A program made the translations under genes and the position numbers. A stretch of DNA of 61,357 bases from an uncultured Bacilli bacterium (GTDB taxonomy: Bacteria; Bacillota_I; Bacilli_A; RF39; UBA660). The notes under the pieces were generated by a model that worked only from the letters and a program-made list of their open reading frames with translations, searched no databases and was not told the DNA's origin. The stretch's first letter is position 1. Every line of letters begins with the position of its first letter. This document shows, piece by piece, positions 52,203 through 60,942 of this stretch. The DNA lies in the NCBI GenBank assembly GCA_934148015.1, contig CAKPCU010000006.1, forward strand, positions 1 to 61,357, written 5' to 3'.

Positions 52203-52913
52203 TTATTTTATTATAAGAAATACTATCATCGCTAATACAACTAAAACAGCACCTAGTATTATAAATAGCATCTGATTATCTTTTTTTGCAGCTTGCCTTT
52301 TAATATCAACATTTTCATTTTCCATTTTTTCTCTTACTATTTTTAAAATACTCTCATCTGATAATCTATTTAACATTTCAATTACTTTTGTGCTTGGACC
52401 AAATGCTTTTTTATTCATAAGTTCTATCTTAGAAAGTTGATACTCTGGACTAATTATTCTTATTTTTTTATCATCAGAAAAAGTGGTATATCTTATTATG
52501 CAATTTTTAGTAACATTATATAAAGTATTTGTCTTTGTTATAATTTCTTTTTCATCTTCACTTAATACATAACTACTAACTTTAAAGTTGTTTGATAAAA
52601 ATGAATATGGTTCAAATCTTACATTTGTATCATTATATTTTATTTTAAAACCACACTCTCCTACCATGTAAGTTTTCGAATCACTTACTATATCAAATGT
52701 ATATTCTTTAGATAAATTCTTAACTTTTTTTCTTATAGAGTCTATATTTTTCTTCTTTACTAATATACTAAAATCCCTAATGTATTCATCTGGTTCTTTT
52801 TTAGTAACTAAAAAGGGTACTATAGTACCTGATACAACTATAGAAGATGCTATTTCTTCATCATTTAATAAAGTCATTAATATATCTATTATATCATTAT
52901 AATTATTTTTCAT
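52203..52913 (-). CDS. Tail-anchored protein with nucleotidyltransferase-like domain
   Basis: 236 residues. SSIVVSGTIVPFLVTKKEPD and EYIRDFSILVKKKNIDSIRKK look like the minimal nucleotidyltransferase or substrate-binding fold (hGs...R...D.D..V), but the second acidic residue is not clear, so activity is doubtful. A helical region (~150-205) follows, and the protein ends in one membrane helix (~212-234) with IIK: a C-tail anchor. No family named with certainty. Confidence 0.55.
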   Translation of the reverse strand: MKNNYNDIIDILMTLLNDEEIASSIVVSGTIVPFLVTKKEPDEYIRDFSILVKKKNIDSIRKKVKNLSKEYTFDIVSDSKTYMVGECGFKIKYNDTNVRFEPYSFLSNNFKVSSYVLSEDEKEIITKTNTLYNVTKNCIIRYTTFSDDKKIRIISPEYQLSKIELMNKKAFGPSTKVIEMLNRLSDESILKIVREKMENENVDIKRQAAKKDNQMLFIILGAVLVVLAMIVFLIIK

Positions 52914-52951
52914 ATCATCACCTACTATACTATAATTATATACTAAATTAA

Positions 52952-53185
52952 TTAAAATTCAATTAAAATTATAAATAATATTAAACTTATTAAAGAAACT
53001 AAATAGTGAATTTTTTCGTTTATATTAGTTTTTAGAAAATATTCTATAAACGTTGGAACGTATATTATAAGTAGTAAAACAAAAGAAAAAATAAGTTTTA
53101 TAAGGGATTTATCTAAATATAAAATTATAGATGTTATTGCTATAAATAGTTGTATTATAAATAAAAATATAATATATCGCTTCAT
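52952..53185 (-). CDS. Small membrane protein
   Basis: 77 residues, nearly all hydrophobic: helices at about 4-22, 30-47 and 57-75 with short charged turns. It has no clear family and only a weak ribosome site, but lies in line between the tail-anchored protein and rsmI. Confidence 0.45.
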   Translation of the reverse strand: MKRYIIFLFIIQLFIAITSIILYLDKSLIKLIFSFVLLLIIYVPTFIEYFLKTNINEKIHYLVSLISLILFIILIEF

Positions 53186-53230
53186 ACTATAATATATGAA
53201 TTTAACTATAACTTGACACTTATCATAATT

Positions 53231-54082
53231 TTATTTTAGCAATTTCTTCAGATTCAAACTAGCATTATATATATCTTTTTTACTTATTTCTTTATTATTA
53301 CTATTTAATTTATTTACAGCATCTTTTAATGTGCAGCAATCCTTAATTATTAAATCAAGTAGTTTAGATTCTAAGCAAATTTCATCTGCTTGCTTTTTTT
53401 CTTCATATTTATTACTTAATAAAACAACATATTCACCCTTTAAATCACCTTTAGTATTACTTGTTTTTTCATATACTTCCTCTATTTTTCCATAGATACT
53501 TCTTTCATGAATCTTTGTTAATTCAGAGCATACACATACTAAAGAATCTGGAAAAACATTTTTTATATTTTCTAATAACTTTATTAATCTTTTTGGTGAT
53601 TCATAAAGAACTTTTACTTTTACATTTGAATGTTTAATTTCATTAAATAATTCATCTTTTGATTTATTATCTGTTGGAACAAAGCCATAAAACGTAAAGC
53701 TTGAAGTATCAAGTCCACTAATTGATAAAGCATCTATTATTGCACTACAGCCTGGAATACCTATAACTTCTATATTATTTTCCCTAGCTTTTTTTATTAA
53801 TATATAACCTGGATCTGATATACATGGAGTTCCAGCATCAGATACTAATGAAATGTTTTTACCGTTTTTTAATTCATTTATTATTTCATCAGATTTACTT
53901 TTTTCATTATACTTATGATATGAAATCATTTTATTTTTTATGTCAAAATGATTAAGTAGCTTTATTGTTTGTCTTGTATCTTCAGCTAAAATCAAATCAC
54001 AATCTTTTAGTGTATCAATAGCTCTTTTAGAAAAATCACTTAAATTACCTATTGGAGTTGCAACTACGTATAAAGTTCCCAT
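53231..54082 (-). CDS. rsmI: 16S rRNA (cytidine-1402 2'-O)-methyltransferase
   Basis: About 283 residues, tetrapyrrole-methylase fold. GTLYVVATPIGNLSDFSKRA, LAEDTRQT, YHKYNE, SLVSDAGTPCISDPGY and GIPGCSAIIDALSISGL are the RsmI signatures. It methylates C1402 in the ribosome decoding centre using S-adenosylmethionine. Start chosen at the ATG (MGTLYVV) behind AGAGGTG, three codons inside the longest frame. Confidence 0.95.
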   Translation of the reverse strand: MGTLYVVATPIGNLSDFSKRAIDTLKDCDLILAEDTRQTIKLLNHFDIKNKMISYHKYNEKSKSDEIINELKNGKNISLVSDAGTPCISDPGYILIKKARENNIEVIGIPGCSAIIDALSISGLDTSSFTFYGFVPTDNKSKDELFNEIKHSNVKVKVLYESPKRLIKLLENIKNVFPDSLVCVCSELTKIHERSIYGKIEEVYEKTSNTKGDLKGEYVVLLSNKYEEKKQADEICLESKLLDLIIKDCCTLKDAVNKLNSNNKEISKKDIYNASLNLKKLLK

Positions 54083-54249
54083 TTTCTTCACCTCTAATTA
54101 AAATTATACCACAATATGTGCTGTTATAATTGCATAACCATATGAATCAATTATTATTTAGTATTTTTAGATTCTTTTTAATTCTTAAAACGCCAAGATG
54201 TGTTGTATGAATTTAATCTGCGTTTTTATTAGTATTTTTTTATAATCTA

Positions 54250-55080
54250 TCATTTTTTCACTTTGTTTTTTAGTGTAATTATAACTAGTTCTGGTTTATT
54301 ATTAACTCTAAATGGAAATGTACTATTTCCAATACCTCTACTTACTATCATATTGGTATTACTAGCATTTATTATACCTGATGTATATTTTGGTAATATA
54401 CCTTGATTAGGAGCATATAATCCTCCTATAAGAGGAAGTCTTATTTGCCCACCATGTGCATGTCCTGTTAATACTAAATCTAACTTTTTTTCTTTATAAA
54501 CATCAAATAAGCATGGTCTATGTGATAATAAAATACTATAATTATTTTTATTATATTTTAATTTATCCAAGCTATTTTTAGCAACTCCTTTAATATCATC
54601 GCTTTCTATATCAATTATTTTTGGATCTACTATTCCAAGTAAATTAATCTCTGATTTATTTATCTTAAGCACTTTTTTCTTATTATCTAATACATTAACG
54701 TTATTATTTTTTAATAACTTAATAAATCCCTTATAATCTTTTAAAATAGCTTCATGATTACCAGGTACATAGTATATATCTGCTATTTTATTTATTTTCT
54801 TAATAAATTCTATGGCATACGTATTATTATCATTATGTATTAAATCTCCTGTAATAGCAATAACGTTAGGCTTTTGCCTACTTATTTCTTCTACTATTTT
54901 ATTAACTAATCTTTTACTTTTAGCATTATGAAAATCTGATACCTGAATTATTTTATAATTATTAAAATCTTTTGGCACACTTTTATTAATCACTTTATAA
55001 TTAGTAATCTTTAAAGTAGTATTTTCATAATAAAAATATATAGACATCATAAATAAAAATATAATTATAATAAATATCAT
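54250..55080 (-). CDS. Membrane-anchored metallophosphoesterase
   Basis: 276 residues, YkuE-like. One N-terminal membrane helix (1-16) precedes a calcineurin-type domain: VSDFHNAK, AITGDLIHND, VPGNHE, ILLSHRP and TGHAHGGQIRLP are the metal-ligand motifs in order. Related proteins act on UDP-sugar or lipid pyrophosphates at the membrane. It ends in TGA followed immediately by TAG in frame. Overlaps nothing; 2 bp after the DUF1848 gene, so an operon. Confidence 0.92.
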   Translation of the reverse strand: MIFIIIIFLFMMSIYFYYENTTLKITNYKVINKSVPKDFNNYKIIQVSDFHNAKSKRLVNKIVEEISRQKPNVIAITGDLIHNDNNTYAIEFIKKINKIADIYYVPGNHEAILKDYKGFIKLLKNNNVNVLDNKKKVLKINKSEINLLGIVDPKIIDIESDDIKGVAKNSLDKLKYNKNNYSILLSHRPCLFDVYKEKKLDLVLTGHAHGGQIRLPLIGGLYAPNQGILPKYTSGIINASNTNMIVSRGIGNSTFPFRVNNKPELVIITLKNKVKK

Positions 55081-55082
55081 AC

Positions 55083-55970
55083 TTATTTTTTCCTTTCTTT
55101 AATAATATCATCAGAAGCTACATGTCCAATTAATAAAGGTGATAAATCATCATGCATTTTATAATTTTTACATACTTTTTCTTCATCATAATTAGCATAG
55201 CAATACTTACAAAAATGCTTACAAGTATTATATGATCCAATATCTACCATTTTTACACAATTACACTTTTTTTCTTTTCTAGCAGTCCAATTATCATATG
55301 ATTTACCAGTTAATTTAAAAGCAAGTTCATGAGAAAGACACTCACCCTTTATAAATCCATATTCTGTTAAATTTATATCTTCAAAACAAGTTTGAACTGT
55401 CATACCATTTTTCTTTGCACTTGAATAAAAATTTGTTCCTATTAATTTATAATCTTCACCATTAAATGGTTTAATTTTAAGGATATAATTATTTTTTCTA
55501 ACGTTTTTATAATCATCTATAAATGATACTATTATTTTATTTACATAACCATTTAATAAAGTGCATAGCCTATCAAATGAACTAATATGGTAATTAATAT
55601 CATATGTATCACTAATAAATATAGGATCATATCTAACATAAACATTTTCTTTACCTATTATATTAGATATTTTCTTAATAGCTTCTATAATTTTTCCTTT
55701 AGGTGGAACGTTTGGTTCAATATCTTTTTTATATGGTGTTAGTGTAATATGAAATAATATTGGTTTATCTATCTCTTTTAATCTGTCTATAATTGGTATT
55801 GGATTTTTTGTACAGAACATAATAAGATCAACATCTTCGAATGAAATTTTATTAACTAATTTTAAATTAAACGGATTTCTAACATAAACATATCCTTCTT
55901 TATATCTGTTCATAAACCAATTAGTATAAAAAGCTACTATATCTGTTCTGCCACTTACGTTTAAAATCAT
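55083..55970 (-). CDS. DUF1848 family protein
   Basis: 295 residues. Family features: MILNVSGRTDIVAFYTNWF at the start, YVRNPFN, MFCTKNPIP, FHITLTPY, VYVRYDPIF, and a cysteine-rich C-terminus (CNC, CKHFCKYCYANY) that may bind an iron-sulfur cluster. The (beta/alpha)8-like pattern and CxxxCxxC resemble spore photoproduct lyase or radical-SAM relatives, but the order is inverted. Function unknown. Likely co-transcribed with the phosphoesterase 2 bp downstream. Confidence 0.85.
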   Translation of the reverse strand: MILNVSGRTDIVAFYTNWFMNRYKEGYVYVRNPFNLKLVNKISFEDVDLIMFCTKNPIPIIDRLKEIDKPILFHITLTPYKKDIEPNVPPKGKIIEAIKKISNIIGKENVYVRYDPIFISDTYDINYHISSFDRLCTLLNGYVNKIIVSFIDDYKNVRKNNYILKIKPFNGEDYKLIGTNFYSSAKKNGMTVQTCFEDINLTEYGFIKGECLSHELAFKLTGKSYDNWTARKEKKCNCVKMVDIGSYNTCKHFCKYCYANYDEEKVCKNYKMHDDLSPLLIGHVASDDIIKERKK

Positions 55971-55987
55971 ATAATTATCACCTTCTA

Positions 55988-56016
55988 ATACTTAAAAAGA
56001 GCCATTTAAAGCTCTA
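55988..56016 (-). terminator. Terminator of the DsbD-like operon
   Basis: AGAGC and GCTCT arms (about 55999-56015) with TTTTTAAGT on the minus strand. Confidence 0.6.
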
Positions 56017-57228
56017 AAAATTAAACATTAACCATTCTGGTTTAACGATAAGAAGTATACCAATAATAAGCATCAATATACCACCTATTAAATGAGAATA
56101 TTTACTATATTTAGTAGATATACCACCAAGTTCAAATGTTTTAACTGCTACAATAAATATTATTAAATCATCTAACATAAAAAATAAAATATAAATTAAT
56201 ATATATAATATTCTAGCAAATGAACTAATATTATTTATAGCTAAAAGTTCTGTAAATATAACAGGTATACCAGCAGAGCAAGCAAGTTCAACTAAGTTTA
56301 CTGATGCAGCAAGAGCAATTACACCTAAAAGAGCTAAAACAAAGCTTTTTTCATGAGTAAACTTTTTAATTTTAGCAAAGAACTTTTTTCTTTTTTTAGC
56401 ATCAACAACATTACATCCATCATCACTACCTAAAGAATCTGCATAGCTTTTAAGGTTTAGACAGCCCCCTACTACAGCAACTAATGCAATTATAGTTCTA
56501 ACTATCATAACTCCTGAAATCATTTTAGCAAATTGTAGCCATGATAACATAAACATAAGATAAACTAATGATGATGTAAGTAAAAATGTTATACCAAGTA
56601 TCCATAGTCTTTTTTTATCTTTCATACCTATTAAAGTACTAATTAAAAATAGTAATATCCACATTGCACAAGGATTAAAGCCATCTACTAATCCTAAAAC
56701 GATAGATGCAAGTCCAAGAGACATTTTCTTTATATTAACTTTACCAATAACAGGCAAACTAACATTTATATTTTTACTTTTTTTATTTATAGTAGTTGTT
56801 GTCTTCTTTAGTTCCAACTTATCTACAACACCAAGTTCTACTCCAACTTTATCTACAAAATCATCTTTAGCTGCTAATTTTATATGATACCTATAAGTTT
56901 CATCCGTATTTCCTTTCTGATATCCTATAATAGGTGTATTATCAATTATTGCAAATGGTACACCTGTTACATTAGTATCTAAAAAATTACCCATCTTTTT
57001 CATAAGCTTTTGATTATCTTCGTCATACCATACTTCATATTTATGTATATCTAAATCATATTTATCTTTAACACTATTTAAATACTTTAATGCTTCTTCA
57101 CAGTGAGGGCATGTTTTTCCATAAAACATATAAACATTAACTTTTTTTGCACTTACCCTACTACTAAATAAAAAAATAGAAATAATTAAAAATGCAAATG
57201 TAAACAATATTTTTTTTAACTTCTTCAT
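56014..57228 (-). CDS. Thioredoxin-like/CcdA-DsbD fusion membrane protein
   Basis: 404 residues. Signal peptide or first helix (~1-27), then an extracytoplasmic glutaredoxin-like domain with FYGKTCPHCEEALKYL (CxxC near residue 39) to ~150. From ~170 come about six membrane helices of the CcdA/DsbD transmembrane type (GFNPCAMWILLFLISTLIGM with the conserved Pro-Cys, and ELACSAGIPVIFTEL with a second Cys). It should carry electrons across the membrane to reduce exported disulfides. 4 bp after a thioredoxin gene that may feed it. Confidence 0.88.
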   Translation of the reverse strand: MKKLKKILFTFAFLIISIFLFSSRVSAKKVNVYMFYGKTCPHCEEALKYLNSVKDKYDLDIHKYEVWYDEDNQKLMKKMGNFLDTNVTGVPFAIIDNTPIIGYQKGNTDETYRYHIKLAAKDDFVDKVGVELGVVDKLELKKTTTTINKKSKNINVSLPVIGKVNIKKMSLGLASIVLGLVDGFNPCAMWILLFLISTLIGMKDKKRLWILGITFLLTSSLVYLMFMLSWLQFAKMISGVMIVRTIIALVAVVGGCLNLKSYADSLGSDDGCNVVDAKKRKKFFAKIKKFTHEKSFVLALLGVIALAASVNLVELACSAGIPVIFTELLAINNISSFARILYILIYILFFMLDDLIIFIVAVKTFELGGISTKYSKYSHLIGGILMLIIGILLIVKPEWLMFNF

Positions 57229-57232
57229 AAAA

Positions 57233-57490
57233 TTACTCTCCTATAAATCCAATTATTTCTTCTTTTTTCTTTTCACCTATTAGTCTAGCTATTTCACATC
57301 CATTATCATCAATTTTTATTATAACAGGAAGTTTGTCCCCAACATTATACTTTACTACATAATCCTCATCCATATCATAATCATATTCTGTAATATCAAG
57401 TTTGGGGTATAAGTTATTTATTTCTTTCCATACTGGTTTCATAACTAAGCATGCAGGACACCAAACAGCCCCAAATTTAAGTATTTTCAT
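57233..57490 (-). CDS. Small thioredoxin
   Basis: 85 residues: KFGAVWCPACLVMKPVWKEI with active site CPAC near the N-terminus, and LPVIIKIDDNG with the cis-Pro. Shorter than ordinary thioredoxin (about 105). Its first base overlaps the cysteine desulfurase stop region, and it lies 4 bp before the DsbD-like gene, so the three are translated together. Confidence 0.9.
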   Translation of the reverse strand: MKILKFGAVWCPACLVMKPVWKEINNLYPKLDITEYDYDMDEDYVVKYNVGDKLPVIIKIDDNGCEIARLIGEKKKEEIIGFIGE

Positions 57491-58596
57491 TAATTAATCA
57501 CCTCATAACATTTAATAAATGCTTCTTTAAATTTTTCTATATCTTCTTTTGAAGTAACATAAGATATACTCACCCTAATACTTTCATTAGCTCTATTTTC
57601 ATCATTATATAAACACATAACTGATTTTGATAGAGCTTCTTGCGTACTACAAGCACTTTTAGTTGATAGGCATATGCCTTCTTTAGTTAATAGATCAACT
57701 AACTCTTTAGAATTTTTGACACTAAAGTTAATTATTTGATCAATACTTTTACTTGTATTATTAATCATTATAGTAGGATAAATTTTTAAAAACTTCTTTA
57801 TATCCTTATTTAATTCATTTATATATTTTAATTTTTTATCAAAATCTTTATAAGCAAGTTCTAAAGCCTTTTCAAGGGATACTATTAGCTCTAAAGCAGG
57901 AGTTCCACTTCTATATTTAGTAGTTGATGCACCACCATCTATCTGGGGTATTAATTTAATGTTACGCTTTTTAATTAAGCAACCAATTCCTTTAATTCCA
58001 AAGAATTTATGAGCAGAAAAACTAACTAAATCTACATTTTCAAAGTTAAAATATGATTTACCAATTAACTGAGTTGCATCAACATGAAATAAAATGTTAG
58101 GATATTGTTTTAAAAGAAGACCTATTTCTTCAATGTTTTGCTTTATACCAAGTTCACTATCGACACCCACTATTGATACAAGGCGAGTATCTTCTCTTAT
58201 TATGCTTTTTAAATAGTCTATATCAATAGTTCCATCTTCTTTTAAAGAAGCAAAACTAACTTCAAAATCATTATTACATAATCTATTAATTGGTGCTATA
58301 ACAGATGAATGTTCTAATTTAGTAGTAATTATATGGCCAGTTTTATATTTAGAGCATACTCCTTTAATAGCTAAGTTATTAGATTCACTAGCTCCAGATG
58401 TGTATATTATTTCATCAGCATTAACTTTTAAAATATTAGCTATATTTAAAGTAGCTTCATCAATTCTTTTTTTAGCTTTTATACCAAGTATGTGACTAGA
58501 ATTAGGATTCCCTCTATATTCTTTAGCTGCCGATACAAATTCATCCAATACATCATCGCTTGGAAAAGTTGTTGCAGAATAATCTAAATATGTCAT
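57490..58596 (-). CDS. Cysteine desulfurase (NifS/IscS-type)
   Basis: 368 residues, PLP enzyme that frees sulfur from cysteine as persulfide. YLDYSATTFPSDDVLDEF, TSGASESNNLAIKG, LEHSSV, HVDATQ, the PLP-lysine in FSAHKFFGIKG, and CLSTKSACSTQEA with the catalytic Cys are present. Class I length. It may supply mnmA (44335) with sulfur, and its coupling to a thioredoxin and a DsbD-like protein suggests persulfide release or redox control. First gene of the three-gene operon. Confidence 0.93.
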   Translation of the reverse strand: MTYLDYSATTFPSDDVLDEFVSAAKEYRGNPNSSHILGIKAKKRIDEATLNIANILKVNADEIIYTSGASESNNLAIKGVCSKYKTGHIITTKLEHSSVIAPINRLCNNDFEVSFASLKEDGTIDIDYLKSIIREDTRLVSIVGVDSELGIKQNIEEIGLLLKQYPNILFHVDATQLIGKSYFNFENVDLVSFSAHKFFGIKGIGCLIKKRNIKLIPQIDGGASTTKYRSGTPALELIVSLEKALELAYKDFDKKLKYINELNKDIKKFLKIYPTIMINNTSKSIDQIINFSVKNSKELVDLLTKEGICLSTKSACSTQEALSKSVMCLYNDENRANESIRVSISYVTSKEDIEKFKEAFIKCYEVIN

Positions 58597-58632
58597 ATTT
58601 TATCACCTTTTATGATTATAACATAAAGATAA

Positions 58633-58661
58633 GCAAAAAAAAAGACCGCATTAAGCAGTCT
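58633..58661 (-). terminator. clpB terminator
   Basis: AGACCGC (58643-58649) and GCAGTCT (58655-58661), one C-A mismatch, 5-nt loop; nine Ts on the minus strand. Confidence 0.85.
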
Positions 58662-60759
58662 CTATCACAAGTTCGTTATTAGATACATCTACTATTAAGT
58701 TACTATTAGTAGTAATCGTACCATCTATTAATTTTTTAGCTAGTAGCGTTTCTAGATTTTTAGATAAATATCTCTTAAGTGGTCTTGCACCATAATTAGC
58801 ATCAAAACCATTATCCACAATATAATCTTTAGCCCTTTTAGTTAAAGATAATTTTATTTTTTGATTATCTAATTTTTTATTTAAATCACTAATTAATTTA
58901 TCTAATATTTCATAAATAACATCTTTTGTTAATGAATTAAATACGATTATTTCATCTATACGGTTTAAAAATTCTGGTCTAAAATGATTTTTTAACTCAT
59001 TATTTATTAATTCATCATCTATTTTACCTTCTAATACATAATCACTACCTATATTAGATGTCATAATTATAATAGTATTTTTAAAATCAACAGTACGACC
59101 ATGACCATCAGTTATTCTACCATCATCTAGTATTTGAAGTAAGATATTAAGAACATCACGATGTGCCTTTTCTATCTCATCAAATAAAACTATGCTATAT
59201 GGATTTCTTCTTACCTTTTCAGTTAGTTGTCCTCCTTCATCATAACCAACATATCCAGGAGGCGCTCCAATTAATCTTGCTACAGAATGACTTTCCATAT
59301 ATTCACTCATGTCAATTCTTACCATATGTTTTTCATCATCAAATAATTCATAAGCAAGTGTCCTTGCAACCTCTGTCTTACCTACACCAGTTGGACCTAA
59401 AAACATAAATGAACCAATAGGTCTATTTTCATCTTTTATACCTGACCTTGATCTTAATATAGCATCACTAACAAGCTTTAATGCATTATCTTGACCTTTG
59501 ACACGTTTTTTCATATTATCTTCTAGATTTAAAACTTTTTCTTTCTCGCCCTGTGCAAGTTTAGTAACTGGGATATTAGTCCATCTAGCTATAACACTAG
59601 CAACCATCTCTTCATCTACTCTATCACTTAGTATCTTGTTTTCATTAGAATGTTTTAAATTATCTAATTTTTTCTCTAATTCTGGAATAGTACCATGTCT
59701 TAAAACAGCAGCTTTTTCTAAATCATAATTATTTTCTGCCACCTCAAGATTAAATCTAGCATCTTCTAATTCCTTTTTAGTCTTTTTAATATCAGATTGA
59801 ATAGCTTTTTCTTTTTCCCAATCCTGTCTTAATTTAGATTCTTCTTCTTTCATAGATGAAATTTTTAAATCAAGTTCTTTTACTCTTTGCTTACTAATTT
59901 CATCTTTATCTTTTTTTATAGCTTCTCTTTCTATTTGAAGTTTCATAATTCTTCTAGTTAAGCTATCAAGATTTTCTGGAACTGAATCCATTTGCACTCT
60001 TATACTAGCACAAGCTTCATCTATTAAATCAATAGCCTTATCAGGTAAAAATCTATCTGTTATGTATCTGTTAGATAAAGTAGCTGCTGAAACTAAAGCA
60101 GCATCAGAAATAGATACTCCGTGATGTACTTCAAATCTAGGCTTTAATCCACGAAGAATTGTAATAGTATCAGAAACGTTTGGTTCTTTTACCATAACCT
60201 TTTGAAATCTACGTTCTAAAGCTCCATCATCTTCTATATATTTACGATATTCATTTAAAGTTGTTGCACCAATTAAGTGTATTTCACCTCTAGCTAGCAT
60301 TGGTTTAAGCATATTACCAGCATCCATTGCACCATCTAATTTACCAGCACCTACTATCATATGAATTTCATCAATAAACATAATGATATTGCCTTCTGAC
60401 TTTTTAACTTCGTTTAATACGTTTTTAAGTCTTTCTTCAAACTCACCACGATATTTAGCACCAGCTATTAATGCTGCCATATCAAGTTCCCAAATTGTTT
60501 TATCTTTTAAACTACTTGGTACATCTCCTTTTACAATACGCCCAGCAAGTCCTTCTATAATAGCAGTCTTACCAACACCTGGTTCACCAATTAAAACTGG
60601 ATTATTCTTTGTCTTACGAGATAAAATACGCGTTATAGAACGTATTTCCTCATCCCTACCAATTACTGGATCAGTCTTTCCATCTTTAACATACTGAGTA
60701 ATATCTCTACCATATTTTTCCAAAACGTTTTCTTCTTGTTCATTATTCATATTAAACAT
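58651..60759 (-). CDS. clpB: ClpB disaggregase lacking the N-terminal domain
   Basis: About 702 residues. AAA+ ATPase that pulls apart protein aggregates with DnaK. It starts directly at NBD1 (LEKYGRDITQYVKDGKTDPV, Walker A GEPGVGKTA near 58, Walker B MFIDEIHM); the ~150-residue Clp_N domain of full-length ClpB (~860) is absent. The coiled-coil middle domain (~290-390) is present, which separates it from ClpA and ClpC-type short forms. NBD2 has GPTGVGKTE and VLFDEIEKAH. I start at the ATG behind AAGGGGTG. No mutation explains the loss: promoter and ribosome site lie right before NBD1. CIRCE-controlled. Confidence 0.94.
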   Translation of the reverse strand: MFNMNNEQEENVLEKYGRDITQYVKDGKTDPVIGRDEEIRSITRILSRKTKNNPVLIGEPGVGKTAIIEGLAGRIVKGDVPSSLKDKTIWELDMAALIAGAKYRGEFEERLKNVLNEVKKSEGNIIMFIDEIHMIVGAGKLDGAMDAGNMLKPMLARGEIHLIGATTLNEYRKYIEDDGALERRFQKVMVKEPNVSDTITILRGLKPRFEVHHGVSISDAALVSAATLSNRYITDRFLPDKAIDLIDEACASIRVQMDSVPENLDSLTRRIMKLQIEREAIKKDKDEISKQRVKELDLKISSMKEEESKLRQDWEKEKAIQSDIKKTKKELEDARFNLEVAENNYDLEKAAVLRHGTIPELEKKLDNLKHSNENKILSDRVDEEMVASVIARWTNIPVTKLAQGEKEKVLNLEDNMKKRVKGQDNALKLVSDAILRSRSGIKDENRPIGSFMFLGPTGVGKTEVARTLAYELFDDEKHMVRIDMSEYMESHSVARLIGAPPGYVGYDEGGQLTEKVRRNPYSIVLFDEIEKAHRDVLNILLQILDDGRITDGHGRTVDFKNTIIIMTSNIGSDYVLEGKIDDELINNELKNHFRPEFLNRIDEIIVFNSLTKDVIYEILDKLISDLNKKLDNQKIKLSLTKRAKDYIVDNGFDANYGARPLKRYLSKNLETLLAKKLIDGTITTNSNLIVDVSNNELVIETA

Positions 60760-60811
60760 AAATATCACCCCTTATAAATAATATTATGCATCTTTATATT
60801 GCACTATATAC

Positions 60812-60853
60812 AGTATACTATAATTATTAGCACTTGTCAAGTGTGAGTGCTAA
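60812..60853 (-). promoter_or_regulatory. clpB promoter with CIRCE (HrcA operator)
   Basis: CIRCE TTAGCACTT-N9-GAGTGCTAA at 60827-60853. On the minus strand -35 TTGACA (60835-60840), 17 bp, -10 TATACT (60812-60817). Same layout as at hsp20. Confidence 0.94.
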
Positions 60854-60904
60854 TTATTTATTTAAATTATCTGCATTTTTTAATATTCATTTATATTAAA
60901 CTTA

Positions 60905-60937
60905 TAAAACACTAAAAAAAGGAACGTTATATTCCTT
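60905..60937 (-). terminator. Terminator of the tandem-repeat protein gene
   Basis: AAGGAA (60919-60924) and TTCCTT (60932-60937), 7-nt loop, TTTTTTTAGTG on the minus strand. Confidence 0.75.
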
Positions 60938-60942
60938 CTTAA

